Source of the DNA: Acidobacteria bacterium 13_2_20CM_2_57_6
GTDB lineage: Bacteria; Acidobacteriota; Terriglobia; Acidiferrales; UBA7541
DNA: 49,944 nucleotides
Reading direction: 5' to 3'
Assembly: GCA_001917435.1 (NCBI GenBank)
Contig: MNEA01000169.1
Coordinates: 1 to 49,944, forward strand
The translations under genes and the position numbers were made by a program. This document shows positions 1-9,522 of the stretch, in pieces. Numbering within the stretch: the first letter of the stretch is position 1; each line of letters begins with the position of its first letter. Below the pieces are notes generated by a model. That model made no database searches, was not told where the DNA came from, and saw only the letters and a list, made by a program, of their open reading frames with translations.

Positions 1-1
1 A

Positions 2-127
2 CATGGCGGCAACGCGGGAAGAGGCTTGTTCGAAGGTGGGACGGGTAATCCCATTTCCGGTCGATTGGGCGGAGGTTTGGGGGGAGGAACTCCGGCTAAC
101 CCACTGAAAATAAATATGTTTAATTAA
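2..127 (+). CDS. C-terminal end of an unidentified glycine-rich protein (partial)
   Basis: An open frame enters from the left edge and stops at TAA 125-127, giving about 41 residues. The tail is very rich in glycine (LGGGLGGGTP) and ends in NPLKINMFN. The start and any recognisable domain lie outside the window, so no function can be given. The position just before an efflux adaptor on the same strand would suit an outer-membrane or exported protein of the same locus, but that is inference from context only. Confidence 0.4.
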   Translation, partial: HGGNAGRGLFEGGTGNPISGRLGGGLGGGTPANPLKINMFN

Positions 128-137
128 AGGAACCTGG

Positions 138-151
138 GGCCGGAGAGTTGC
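138..151 (+). promoter_or_regulatory. possible sigma-54 (-24/-12) promoter element
   Basis: GG at 138-139 and GC at 150-151, in the context GGGGCC..AGAGTTGCG, have the GG-N10-GC spacing of RpoN promoters, with a TTGC -12 box but a poor -24 box. It lies about 23 bases before the adaptor start, and the same locus encodes a sigma-54 activator. GG-N10-GC arises often by chance in GC-rich DNA, and the implied transcript leader would be very short, so this is a weak call. Confidence 0.25.
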
Positions 152-173
152 GTTCTATAAGGTATCAATATAT

Positions 174-1427
174 ATGGACATCCAACGACCATCTAACGCT
201 CGCGCCAAAAAGATCCGCAGGATCATTTATGGCACCGTCACCCTGCTCCTCCTGGGAGGAGTAACCTATGGACTCTCCAAACTCCGGCCTGCCGCGCCAA
301 GCGTGGACCGGGCTACAGTCTGGCCCGATGAAGTGAAACGCGGCCCCATGGTGCGGGACGTTCACGGGCTGGGGACGCTGGTTCCCGAAGATATCCGGTG
401 GATCCCCGCACAGACAGACTCCCGAGTAGAACGATGGATATTGCGTCCGGGGGCTATCGTTAAGCCGGATTCCATCATTATGGAACTGAGTGACCCGACG
501 TTGCAGAGAGAGGCGCTGGACGCGGAATTCCAACTCAAGGGAGCGGAAGCGGACTACGCAAACCTGAAGGTGCAGGTGGACAGCGACCTGATGAATCAAA
601 AGGCCAACGAGGCCGCCGTGCGCAGCGATTACGAGCAAGCCCGCCTGCAGCATGATGTGGACGAAAAGCTATACAAAGAAGGGATCGGGTCTGACCACGT
701 CAGGAATCTCTCCAAGGTGAGAGAAGAACAGCTGGCTATCCGCCTAAAGCTGGAAAGCGAAAGAACCGCGGTGGCTGCGGATTCCGCGAAAGCACGACTT
801 GCCGCGCAGCAGGCAAAAATCGATGAGCAGAAGGCCCTCTATCAACTGAAAAAGAGCCAAGTGGACGCGCTGCACGTTCGCGCGGGCATCAATGGCGTAT
901 TGCAACTGGTGCCCGTGGACGTCGGCCAGCATGTGACGCCAGGGACGAACCTGGCGCGTGTGGCTGATCCGAAGAAACTCAAGGCGGAAATCAAGATCGC
1001 CGAAACGCAAGCCAAAGACGTGGTGCCGGGGCAGAAGGCGTCGATTGATACGCGCAATGGCATCGTGAATGGGCATGTATCGCGAATCGATCCCTCGGTG
1101 GTAAACGGCACGGTAACCGTGGACGTATCGCTTGACGAGCCGTGCCCGAACGGTTGCCGGCCGGACTTGAGCGTGGACGGCACGGTCACCCTGGAGAACC
1201 TGAAGGACGTGCTTTACGTGGGCCGGCCGGTGCACGGGCAGGCGGACAGCACGATTGGAATTTTCAAGATTACGGAAGACGGATCCGAGGCTGTGCGCGT
1301 CAATGTAAAGTTGGGGCGAAGCTCGGTGAACACGATTGAAGTATTGGATGGGTTGAAGGTCGGGGACAAAGTCATCCTCTCTGACATGTCCGCCTGGGAC
1401 AATTTTGACCGGGTGCGTTTGAAATAA
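174..1427 (+). CDS. HlyD/MacA-type periplasmic adaptor of an efflux system
   Basis: The 417-residue protein has a basic N-terminus, one membrane anchor at about residues 17-35, and a large periplasmic part. The latter shows a split biotinyl-lipoyl-like domain (PGAIVKPDS near residue 95; VRAGINGVLQLVPVDVGQ near 240), a long alanine/lysine/glutamate-rich coiled-coil hairpin between about 120 and 230, then beta-barrel and membrane-proximal domains. This is the order of membrane-fusion proteins that link an inner-membrane pump to an outer-membrane channel. It begins at ATG 174 and is followed by two permease/ATPase pairs on the same strand, so it most likely serves MacB-like ABC pumps rather than an RND pump, although the family alone does not exclude the latter. 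No TolC-like gene is visible in the window. Confidence 0.88.
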   Translation: MDIQRPSNARAKKIRRIIYGTVTLLLLGGVTYGLSKLRPAAPSVDRATVWPDEVKRGPMVRDVHGLGTLVPEDIRWIPAQTDSRVERWILRPGAIVKPDSIIMELSDPTLQREALDAEFQLKGAEADYANLKVQVDSDLMNQKANEAAVRSDYEQARLQHDVDEKLYKEGIGSDHVRNLSKVREEQLAIRLKLESERTAVAADSAKARLAAQQAKIDEQKALYQLKKSQVDALHVRAGINGVLQLVPVDVGQHVTPGTNLARVADPKKLKAEIKIAETQAKDVVPGQKASIDTRNGIVNGHVSRIDPSVVNGTVTVDVSLDEPCPNGCRPDLSVDGTVTLENLKDVLYVGRPVHGQADSTIGIFKITEDGSEAVRVNVKLGRSSVNTIEVLDGLKVGDKVILSDMSAWDNFDRVRLK

Positions 1428-1522
1428 TAGTGCCGCTGCCCTTTGAGGGCGCTTCGCAACAGGGTTCCCGATTTCTGCGCCCGCTTAGAAATCGCAGGGG
1501 CCGCCGACAGAGGAATGAAGAG

Positions 1523-4033
1523 ATGCAGACGCTCTGGCAGGACGTACGGTACGGCCTCCGGATGCTTGGGAAGAACCCCGGCTTTACCCTCATTGCCATT
1601 CTGACGCTGGCGCTGGGCATCGGCGCGAATACGGCGATCTTTTCCCTGCTCAATCAAGTGCTGTTGCGGCGACTTCCCGTGCGGAATCCGGGCGAGCTGG
1701 TGGTGCTGAAGTCCCCGGGGCCAAAACGGGGACACGTCTGGAGCGATGGCGACGATTCGGAGGTTTTTTCGTACCCGCTCTACAAGGGGCTGGCGAAGAA
1801 CACGGCCGTTCTTGACGGAGTGTTCGCGCGGTATCAGTTTGCGGCCAGCATCGCGAGTCATGGGCAAACGGAACGCGGGTCTGGCGAGCTGGTCACTGGA
1901 AATTATTTCGACGTGCTGGGCGTGCGGCCGACGCTGGGCCGCGTGCTTTCGCCGGCCGACGACGATGTGCAAGGGGCCCACCCCGTCGTGGTGTTGAGCC
2001 ATTCCTACTGGATGCGGCATTTCGGCGGGAATGCGGGAGTGCTGAATCAGGCGATTCTAGTGAACAACACCGAAATGACGATTGTCGGAGTGGCGCAAGC
2101 AGGATTCAGCGGCATCCAGGTGGGACAGACGCCGGATATTTTTGTGCCCTTGACCATGAAGGGGCAGATGACGCCAATCCGCAACGGATTGGATGACTGG
2201 AATGATTCGTTTTTGGCGGTGTTGGCGCGGCGGAAGCCGGGCGTTTCCATGGAGCAAGCGCAAGCGGGAATCAACGTCGACTACCCAGGGCTGCTCGAAC
2301 AGCAAGCGGCGATGCTCAAATTCCGCAAGGGTGGAAAAGACGAGAAAGAATTCCTAATCAAGAAGATTGTGCTGTCTCCCGGGGCGCAGGGGAGGACGAC
2401 GGTCCAGAGGGATTCCGGGCCGGCCTTGATGGCGCTGTTTGCGATGGTGGCACTGGTTTTGCTGATTGCATGCACCAACGTGGCTAATTTGCTACTGGCC
2501 AAAGCGGCGGCACGGCAGCGGGAGTTTGCGATTCGATCGGCGCTGGGAGCTTCGCCCGGGCGGATGATGCAACAATTGTTGGTGGAAAGCTTCCTCTGCG
2601 CACTCGGGGGAGGGGTCCTAGGGCTGATTTTGGGCACCTGGATAATGAACATTTTGACGCAAGCTGTCGTTTCTGAAGCAGGGGTGCAAGGGATCACGGC
2701 CCATGTGGATGGAACTGTATTGGGTTTTGCGGCGGCGGCGACGGTGGTATCGGCGCTGTTGTTCGGGTTGATTCCAGCATGGCGGGCTACCAGGGCGGGC
2801 GTTTCGCAGATGTTGAAGGATCAAGGCTCGACGACGTCGGCGGGACCGGGCCATGTGCGATTCCGAAAGTACCTGGTTGCGGGACAGGTGGCGTTCACGT
2901 TGCTGTTGCTGACGGGCGGGGCATTATTTGCGCGGACGCTGTGGAACCTGCGGAAGCAAAATTTGGGACTGAGCACGGAGAACTTGATCACGTTTTCGAT
3001 TTCGCCGCAGTTGAGCGGGTATGACGAAGCCAGAACGGTGGCGCTGGTGGACCAGTTGAGAGAGCGGCTGGCGGTGCTGCCCGGAGTGCTGGGCGTAGGG
3101 TCATCGCAGATTCCAATACTGGTCGGAACCGATATGGGGTCGAACATAACGGTCGAAGGGCGTCAAAACCTGGATACCGATAACCGGCACGTGAATTATG
3201 ACGCGGTGAGCCCGAATTATTTTTCGACCATGAGGGTGCCGTTGCTGGCAGGGCGCGAATTCAATGCTGGAGACACGGCAACGAACACGAAAGTGGCGAT
3301 CATCAACGAGGCCATGGCGAAAGAGTTCTTCTCGAACAGGAATCCGATTGGGGTGCACCTTGCCATGGGCTCGGGGAACGACATCAAGTTCGACATGGAG
3401 ATCGTTGGAGTGGTGAAGAATTGGAAACAAGAGCATGTGCGCACGGCGGACCGCCCTTATTTCTTTCGGCCGTATTCGCAATTCGGAAAACTCTTTGGCA
3501 TGAGCTTCTACGTGCGCAGCCAGCAAGACCCCTTGTTGATTGCGAACGCCATGCGGGAGACGGTTCGGGGAGCAGACGCGAATTTGCCGGTGTACGACCT
3601 GAAGACGGTGCAGCGCGTGGTGGACGAAGATTTGTTTGCGGAGCGCGTGATCGCGGGTCTTTCCGCGGCGTTTGGAGGGTTGGCGGCGCTGCTCGCGGCG
3701 CTGGGAATTTACGGCGTGCTGGCGTACCTGGTAGTGCAGCGGACAAGGGAGATTGGAATTCGACTGGCGCTGGGAGCGGCAGCAGGGCACGTGAGAGGGC
3801 TGGTGTTCAAGGAAGTTGGATGGATGGTGATTGCGGGCGCGCTGGTAGGATTACCTGCAGCATACGGGCTGGCGCGGCTGAGCGAGTCGCTGCTGTATGG
3901 TGTGCACGCGGGAGATGCAACGGTGTATGCGGCATCCCTGGGGGTCATCTGCCTTGTTGCGTTTGTGGCGTGCCACATTCCGTCGCGGCGAGCGACGCGC
4001 ATCGATCCGATTGTGGCGCTGCGGTATGAGTAG
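1523..4033 (+). CDS. ADOP-type ABC transporter permease (MacB/FtsX fold), copy 1
   Basis: An 836-residue membrane protein with the MacB arrangement duplicated, as in acidobacterial orphan permeases. It has an N-terminal membrane segment ([20 protein letters not shown]), a large periplasmic MacB_PCD domain to about residue 270, an FtsX four-helix region starting near LMALFAMVALVLLIACTNVA (about 300), a second periplasmic domain, and a final FtsX region from about 710. It ends in ATRIDPIVALRYE. The frame is open from a GTG at 1430, but ATG 1523 is preferred because AGAGG lies 10 bases upstream and the protein then starts MQTLWQDVRYG as its paralogues do. It sits between the adaptor and an ATPase, so here the permease is not an orphan. 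The substrate is unknown. Confidence 0.9.
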   Translation: MQTLWQDVRYGLRMLGKNPGFTLIAILTLALGIGANTAIFSLLNQVLLRRLPVRNPGELVVLKSPGPKRGHVWSDGDDSEVFSYPLYKGLAKNTAVLDGVFARYQFAASIASHGQTERGSGELVTGNYFDVLGVRPTLGRVLSPADDDVQGAHPVVVLSHSYWMRHFGGNAGVLNQAILVNNTEMTIVGVAQAGFSGIQVGQTPDIFVPLTMKGQMTPIRNGLDDWNDSFLAVLARRKPGVSMEQAQAGINVDYPGLLEQQAAMLKFRKGGKDEKEFLIKKIVLSPGAQGRTTVQRDSGPALMALFAMVALVLLIACTNVANLLLAKAAARQREFAIRSALGASPGRMMQQLLVESFLCALGGGVLGLILGTWIMNILTQAVVSEAGVQGITAHVDGTVLGFAAAATVVSALLFGLIPAWRATRAGVSQMLKDQGSTTSAGPGHVRFRKYLVAGQVAFTLLLLTGGALFARTLWNLRKQNLGLSTENLITFSISPQLSGYDEARTVALVDQLRERLAVLPGVLGVGSSQIPILVGTDMGSNITVEGRQNLDTDNRHVNYDAVSPNYFSTMRVPLLAGREFNAGDTATNTKVAIINEAMAKEFFSNRNPIGVHLAMGSGNDIKFDMEIVGVVKNWKQEHVRTADRPYFFRPYSQFGKLFGMSFYVRSQQDPLLIANAMRETVRGADANLPVYDLKTVQRVVDEDLFAERVIAGLSAAFGGLAALLAALGIYGVLAYLVVQRTREIGIRLALGAAAGHVRGLVFKEVGWMVIAGALVGLPAAYGLARLSESLLYGVHAGDATVYAASLGVICLVAFVACHIPSRRATRIDPIVALRYE

Positions 4034-4117
4034 GCGTGAACCAGATTTTGTTTTTGAACACAAGGAGTGGGTACAAGCAAACCGAGTTTCCGAGATCGAA
4101 AACAAGAAGGAGAGCCA

Positions 4118-4825
4118 ATGACCGACAATTCAACACTCATCAAGATGGAAGGCGTAAAAAAGGTGTTTTATACGGACGAGGTGGAAACACACGCTTTGTC
4201 CGAGATTCACCTGGAGATCAAGAAAGGGCAATACATCTCGATCGCCGGGCCTTCGGGCTGCGGCAAGTCGACGTTGCTCTCGATTCTCGGGCTGCTCGAT
4301 TCGCCAACGGGCGGTGAATATACACTCAACGGGCAGCCGGTGGCGAATCTTTCGATCAGCGAGCGCACACGAATCCGCAATCGCGAGATTGGATTTATTT
4401 TCCAGGCGTTCAACCTGATCGGCGACTTGACGGTGTATGAAAACGTCGAGCTGCCATTGACGTACCGCGGCACGAGCGCCGCGGAGCGGAAGCAGAAGGT
4501 GCAGCACGCGCTCGAACGCGTGGGCATGGCGCACCGGCTCCGTCATTATCCGTCGCAGCTTTCCGGCGGTCAGCAGCAGCGCGTTGCCGTGGCACGCGCG
4601 CTGGTTGGTGATCCACTGATTCTGATGGCGGACGAGCCAACCGGCAACCTCGACTCCAAGAACGGCGAAGCCGTGATGGAATTGCTGCGCGATTTGCATC
4701 GCAACGGCGCAACCGTTTGCATGGTCACACACGACCAGCGCTACGCGAACTTCGCCGAGCGCACGATTCACCTGTTCGACGGCCGCATCGTTGAGGAGAC
4801 GCAAGAAGCGCGCGTCGGGGCCTAA
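4118..4825 (+). CDS. ABC transporter ATP-binding protein (MacB/LolD type), copy 1
   Basis: A 235-residue nucleotide-binding subunit with Walker A GPSGCGKST, Q-loop FIFQAFNL, signature LSGGQQQRVAVARAL, Walker B LILMADEPTGNLDS and the switch histidine in VTHDQ. These are the marks of the MacB/LolD/FtsE group, which powers transmembrane mechanotransmission rather than classical substrate passage. ATG 4118 is chosen over an in-frame ATG at 4067 because AAGGAG stands at 4107-4112. It ends 15 bases before the next permease, so it could energise either or both permeases. Confidence 0.93.
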   Translation: MTDNSTLIKMEGVKKVFYTDEVETHALSEIHLEIKKGQYISIAGPSGCGKSTLLSILGLLDSPTGGEYTLNGQPVANLSISERTRIRNREIGFIFQAFNLIGDLTVYENVELPLTYRGTSAAERKQKVQHALERVGMAHRLRHYPSQLSGGQQQRVAVARALVGDPLILMADEPTGNLDSKNGEAVMELLRDLHRNGATVCMVTHDQRYANFAERTIHLFDGRIVEETQEARVGA

Positions 4826-4840
4826 ACACCGAGGCGGCTC

Positions 4841-7267
4841 ATGGAAACGTTCTGGCAGGACGTACGATTCGCCGCGCGGATGCTGGCGAAGAGTCCGGGA
4901 TTCACTGCGGTCGCCGTCCTTACTCTCGCGCTCGGTATCGGCGCGAATACCGCAATTTTCAGCGTCGTGGATGCGATTCTGCTGCGCCGCCTCCCAGTTG
5001 ACGCGCCAGAGCACCTGGTTGTGATTCACAACCAGCTTCCAAAAGTCAATCTTCCGCGAACCGAGATTTCGGCTTTGCAGTTCCGCGATTATGCCGACCG
5101 CACCGACGTATTTGAATCGGCAGCGGCGATTACTTTTCGCAATTACAACCTGACCGGCACCGACCAGCCCCAACGCTTGTTAGGCATGCGCGTCAGTGCG
5201 AGCCTGTTTCCTCTCCTTGGGGTTCATCCAGTTGCTGGACGTGTCTTCACAGCGGCCGAGGATGCATACGGGGCGCAGCATGTGGTCGTTTTGAGCCAGA
5301 ACGTGGCCGAGCGGATGTATGGCTCAGCTCAAGGAAGTATCGGGAAACGTCTTCAGCTCGACGGAGAGAGCTACGAAATCGTTGGCGTGCTTCCCAGAGC
5401 GCTCGAAGTGATTTATGCGGACGTCGAGTTCTGGACGCCGATGGCATTCACACCACGAGAATTGAATGAGGAGCGGCGTTGGTCGCTGACATTTGAGATG
5501 CTGGGCCGCCTGCGCCGAGGAGTAGGTCTCGCAGCGGCGCGGGCAACCATGGCAACGATGGCCGCGCGAATGAATGGGTCAATGGACTCTTCCATGGGAG
5601 CTTTTGGGATTGAGGTGCGACCCTTTGTTGAAGAGCATGTGGGAGACGTACGGCAACCGTTGTACATCCTTCTTGGTGCGGTGTCGCTCGTCCTGCTGAT
5701 CGCTTGCGCAAACATTGCAAATCTGTTGCTGGCGCGCGGGAGTGCGAGGTCTCGGGAGTTGGCCATCCGCGGGGCAATGGGTGCGGCTCGCAGCCGGATC
5801 GTTACGCAACTCCTAACAGAAAGTCTGCTTCTTGCCGTCCTTGGCGGAGCGCTGGGGTTGTTGATTGCGGAATGGGGATGCCAACTATTGATTCGCATGG
5901 CGCCCGCAAACCTGCTCCGCACTGCTGCGATTGGCCTCGACCCTGCCGTTCTGCTCTTCACGCTTGCGGTGTCCGTGGTGGTGGGCGTCTTGTTCGGACT
6001 GGCACCCGCTTTGGAGGCGGCGCGAAAAGATTTGGCGGGCGCTTTGAAGGAGGGCGGGCGAGGCACCCCGGAGGCTTCCGGAAGACAAGGCCTTCGCAGG
6101 GCACTGGTAATTTCCGAGATTGCCCTTGCGATAGTCCTACTGATTTGTTCCGGGCTTCTGCTGCGCAGCTTTGAAAAGTTATTGGAGGTCAAACCAGGAT
6201 TCGATCCGACGAACGTGCTGACGGCGCAAGTTTCTCTTCCTAGGACCAAGTACACGGATGAGGCGAAGATCGCGTCGTTTTCGGACGCGCTGCTCGCGCG
6301 CGTCTCTTCGCTGCCAGGGGTGCTTCACGCGGCAATGGCGGACCAGCCGCCCCTGACGCCGGGAACAGACAATTCCGTCTTTTCCATCCGCGATTATCAT
6401 CCGGGTCCCAAGGATCCCCAGCCGCACGCGGACACGATCTACACCACGCCAGACTATTTCGCCGCGATGCGTATTCCGTTGCTGCAAGGCCGTACCTATT
6501 TAGAATCGGAAATGCGGCCTAACAGGGGTCCCATCGGTGAAGGATCTGTGGTGGTGATCGACGAGGCACTGGCCAAAATATTCTGGGGCCGTGAGAGTGC
6601 GCTCGGGAAGCAATTAGGGTGGGGGGACAAAGGCCCGTGGGCAACCATAGTGGGCGTCGTCGGAACGGTACGCAGCGACGATCTTGCGGAGGAATCGAAA
6701 GGCACGATTTATTTTCCGTACCATGCGCCAGGAATGACCCTGGTGGTTCGAACGGGGTCCGACCCAAGGCCTTTTGTCGCGGCTATCCGCCAGCAGGTTC
6801 AGGGGGTGGACTCTGACCAGCCGGTATATGACGTAAAGACGATGGCGGAGCGTGTGGCTGCCTCCGTGGAGCGCAGGCGATTCTCGGCCACGCTACTCGG
6901 TCTGTTCGCAGCTTTGGCGTTTGCGCTTGCATTGATCGGGTTGCACGGGGTGATTAGCTACTTGGTTGCGCAGCGAACACACGAAATCGGCGTGCGCATG
7001 GCCTTGGGGGCGCGACCCGTCGGAGTGTTGCGGCTTGTCCTGTCACAAGCTTTGGGAATGGCTGCGGCCGGAGTTGTCATTGGATTGATTGCAGGGTTCT
7101 TTGCGGCTCGTTTGCTTGCGAATCAGCTATACGGCGTCCAGCCCGTCGACCCTGCCACGTTTCTGGTAGTTCCAACACTGCTGACGGCGGCTTCTCTCGC
7201 GGCATCCAGTATTCCCGCGTGGCGGGCAACGCGCGTCGATCCGCTGGTAGCCTTGCGGTATGAGTGA
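4841..7267 (+). CDS. ADOP-type ABC transporter permease, copy 2
   Basis: An 808-residue paralogue of the permease at 1523, with the same N-terminal block ([20 protein letters not shown], then [20 protein letters not shown]), two periplasmic MacB_PCD-like domains and two FtsX helical regions (near residues 273-400 and 683-808), ending [13 protein letters not shown]. The divergence between the two copies is large, so this is an old duplication and not a recent tandem copy. GAGG lies upstream of ATG 4841. It lies between two ATPase genes. Substrate unknown. Confidence 0.9.
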   Translation: METFWQDVRFAARMLAKSPGFTAVAVLTLALGIGANTAIFSVVDAILLRRLPVDAPEHLVVIHNQLPKVNLPRTEISALQFRDYADRTDVFESAAAITFRNYNLTGTDQPQRLLGMRVSASLFPLLGVHPVAGRVFTAAEDAYGAQHVVVLSQNVAERMYGSAQGSIGKRLQLDGESYEIVGVLPRALEVIYADVEFWTPMAFTPRELNEERRWSLTFEMLGRLRRGVGLAAARATMATMAARMNGSMDSSMGAFGIEVRPFVEEHVGDVRQPLYILLGAVSLVLLIACANIANLLLARGSARSRELAIRGAMGAARSRIVTQLLTESLLLAVLGGALGLLIAEWGCQLLIRMAPANLLRTAAIGLDPAVLLFTLAVSVVVGVLFGLAPALEAARKDLAGALKEGGRGTPEASGRQGLRRALVISEIALAIVLLICSGLLLRSFEKLLEVKPGFDPTNVLTAQVSLPRTKYTDEAKIASFSDALLARVSSLPGVLHAAMADQPPLTPGTDNSVFSIRDYHPGPKDPQPHADTIYTTPDYFAAMRIPLLQGRTYLESEMRPNRGPIGEGSVVVIDEALAKIFWGRESALGKQLGWGDKGPWATIVGVVGTVRSDDLAEESKGTIYFPYHAPGMTLVVRTGSDPRPFVAAIRQQVQGVDSDQPVYDVKTMAERVAASVERRRFSATLLGLFAALAFALALIGLHGVISYLVAQRTHEIGVRMALGARPVGVLRLVLSQALGMAAAGVVIGLIAGFFAARLLANQLYGVQPVDPATFLVVPTLLTAASLAASSIPAWRATRVDPLVALRYE

Positions 7268-7338
7268 AGTGGATCATGTCCCCTTGAGGTTGACAGCAAA
7301 AGGAACGAGAATCGTTGGTGGAAGCCCAAGGAGATGAC

Positions 7339-8055
7339 GTGGAGCCATTGATACAGTTGCGGAATTTGGAGAAGGTGATCGAGGCAGGGCCAAATAAATT
7401 TTGGCTATTGCGCAGAGTCAATTTAGATATTCAGGCGGGTGAATTTGTAACCATCATGGGCCCGTCCGGCGCAGGAAAGTCCACACTGCTGAGCATCATC
7501 GGGATGCTGGACGGCGCGTGGACCGGAGACTTTTACTTTTTAGGCGAAGCCGTTCACAAGCTCAACGTCAAGAAGCGGAACGAGTTGCACAAAGCGAACA
7601 TCGGATTTGTGTTTCAGAGCTATCACCTGATCGACAATCTAACGGTCTTCGAGAATCTGGAAGTTCCGCTGTCCTATAAGAACGTGCCGCACAAAGAGCG
7701 CGTCAGCCTGGTTTGCGACACGCTTGACCGCTTCCACATCGTGGGCAAGAAAGACCTCTTCCCCAACCAGCTCTCGGGCGGCCAGCAACAGCTTGTGGGC
7801 GTGGCGCGCGCGGTGATTCTTAGTCCGAAGCTGATTTTGGCCGATGAGCCGACTGGGAATTTGCATTCCGCACAAGGCGAAGAGATCATGCAGCTTTTCA
7901 AGAGGCTGAATGACGGCGGGACGACCATCATCCAGGTCACGCACTCGGAGAGGAATGCTTCCTATGGAAGCCGCATTATTCAATTGAAGGACGGATGGGT
8001 TGTGGGAGACAACGCCACGGCCGGCGCGCCAGTCGGCGCAGCACAACCCGCGTGA
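7339..8055 (+). CDS. ABC transporter ATP-binding protein, copy 2
   Basis: A 238-residue nucleotide-binding subunit: Walker A GPSGAGKST, Q-loop FVFQSYHL, signature LSGGQQQLVGVARAV, Walker B LILADEPTGNLHS, switch histidine VTHSE. GTG 7339 is the preferred start because AAGGAG is at 7328-7333; an in-frame TTG at 7315 would add eight residues. It differs from copy 1 after the signature (QQLVG against QQRVA) and in its Walker B tail (GNLHS against GNLDS), so the two ATPases are diverged partners rather than duplicates. Confidence 0.9.
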   Translation: MEPLIQLRNLEKVIEAGPNKFWLLRRVNLDIQAGEFVTIMGPSGAGKSTLLSIIGMLDGAWTGDFYFLGEAVHKLNVKKRNELHKANIGFVFQSYHLIDNLTVFENLEVPLSYKNVPHKERVSLVCDTLDRFHIVGKKDLFPNQLSGGQQQLVGVARAVILSPKLILADEPTGNLHSAQGEEIMQLFKRLNDGGTTIIQVTHSERNASYGSRIIQLKDGWVVGDNATAGAPVGAAQPA

Positions 8056-8145
8056 GCAGGCGCTTGCCAGGTGCGAGGCGGTGCCCCGATCGCTTCTCGC
8101 CATGCCCGAACTACGGCAGTAGGATAAACTTCGCAAACCATTCGA

Positions 8146-9522
8146 ATGAAGACCACTAGCCCGCACCCTTACCGAGTTCTTTTGGCGGACGACCAAGCGG
8201 ATATCCGCGATGCTTTGCGCTTGCTGCTAAAGCGCGAGGGCTATGAAACGCAGGGGGTGGCGTCTCCGGCGGAAGCGCTAAGCGCCATTGAATCGCGGGA
8301 ATTTGACGCGGCGTTGATGGACCTCAATTACACGCGGGATACGACTTCCGGGCAGGAGGGACTGGACCTGCTCACGCGCATTCAAATGCTCGACAGCACG
8401 TTGCCGGTGATCGTGATGACCGCGTGGAGCAGCATTGAAGTAGCGGTGGAGGCGATGCGGCGCGGGGCGCGCGATTTTATTCAGAAGCCGTGGGAAAACA
8501 ATCGGTTGCTTGCCATTCTGAGAACGCAAATCGATTTGCGGCAGGCGCTGAGGCAGGCGTCGCGCCTGGAAGCAGAAAATCGCATTCTGCGCGCGGAGTC
8601 GCGCCCCACATTTTTAGCAAAATCCGCCGCAATGGCGCCGGTACTCGAATTGATCGGGCAAATCGGACCGTCGGATGCCAACGTCCTGATCACCGGAGAG
8701 CATGGCACCGGAAAAGAGGTGGTCGCCCGAACGCTTCATGCGCTGTCTGGGCGCGCGACGAAGCCGATGGTGACCGTAAATGCAGGCGGGCTCTCCGAGG
8801 GCGTGTTCGAGAGCGAGCTCTTCGGCCATGTGAAAGGCGCATTTACGGATGCGCGGGCCGACCGCGTCGGACGGTTCGAACTCGCGGACGGCAGCACGCT
8901 GTTTCTGGACGAAATTGCAAACGTTCCGCTTAACTTGCAGGCAAAACTGCTGCGTGTTCTGGAAACAGGAGACCTCGAGCGTGTCGGCTCCTCCGCAACT
9001 CGCCGCGTGAACGTGCGAGTGCTCGCGGCGACGAACGCCGACGTGAATGCCGAGGCCGCCGCAGGCCGGTTCCGCCAAGACTTGTTGTTTCGCTTGAATA
9101 CTATCGAGATTCACATTCCTCCACTGCGTGACCGCAAGGAAGACGTCGATCTTCTGGCGCATCATTTCCTTCACGGTTACGCGCAGCGCTATCGCAAAAA
9201 TATTTCAGGTTTTGATCCCGCCGCAATCAAGGCTCTGCACGAGCATGCCTGGCCGGGCAACGTTCGCGAACTGGATCATGCAGTGGAGCGGGGCGTGCTC
9301 CTTTCGCCCGGACCTTCCGTGCGCGCGGCTGATCTCGGCTTGCGCGCGCAGGCCGCCGGCGGCCCGGCCAAGCTGGAGGAGATGAGCCTCGACGAAGTGG
9401 AGCGCTATCTCATCCAGCGCACTCTTTCTCGACACGAGGGAAACGTCAGCCAGGCAGCCAAGGCCCTGGGATTGAGCCGCAGCGCCATGTATCGCCGGCT
9501 GCAAAAACATGGACTGGAATGA
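8146..9522 (+). CDS. sigma-54-dependent response regulator (NtrC family)
   Basis: A 458-residue protein with receiver, AAA+ activator and Fis-type helix-turn-helix domains. The receiver has the acidic pair at ADD 15-16, phospho-acceptor D59 and a slightly extended loop after it (LNYTRDTTSGQEG). The AAA+ domain has Walker A GEHGTGKE (184-191), the sigma-54 contact loop as GAFTDA (231-236) in place of the usual GAFTGA, and Walker B TLFLDE (251-256). The C-terminus carries a Fis HTH (GNVSQAAKALGLSRSAMYRR). It should open sigma-54 promoters after phosphorylation by the kinase encoded next, whose start overlaps its stop by four bases (ATGA). Position suggests the efflux genes as a target. Confidence 0.93.
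   Translation: MKTTSPHPYRVLLADDQADIRDALRLLLKREGYETQGVASPAEALSAIESREFDAALMDLNYTRDTTSGQEGLDLLTRIQMLDSTLPVIVMTAWSSIEVAVEAMRRGARDFIQKPWENNRLLAILRTQIDLRQALRQASRLEAENRILRAESRPTFLAKSAAMAPVLELIGQIGPSDANVLITGEHGTGKEVVARTLHALSGRATKPMVTVNAGGLSEGVFESELFGHVKGAFTDARADRVGRFELADGSTLFLDEIANVPLNLQAKLLRVLETGDLERVGSSATRRVNVRVLAATNADVNAEAAAGRFRQDLLFRLNTIEIHIPPLRDRKEDVDLLAHHFLHGYAQRYRKNISGFDPAAIKALHEHAWPGNVRELDHAVERGVLLSPGPSVRAADLGLRAQAAGGPAKLEEMSLDEVERYLIQRTLSRHEGNVSQAAKALGLSRSAMYRRLQKHGLE

Noticed and set aside
8086..8099. Second GG-N10-GC sequence upstream of the response regulator
   Set aside because: It lacks the TTG part of the -12 box; such spacing is frequent by chance in this GC-rich DNA.
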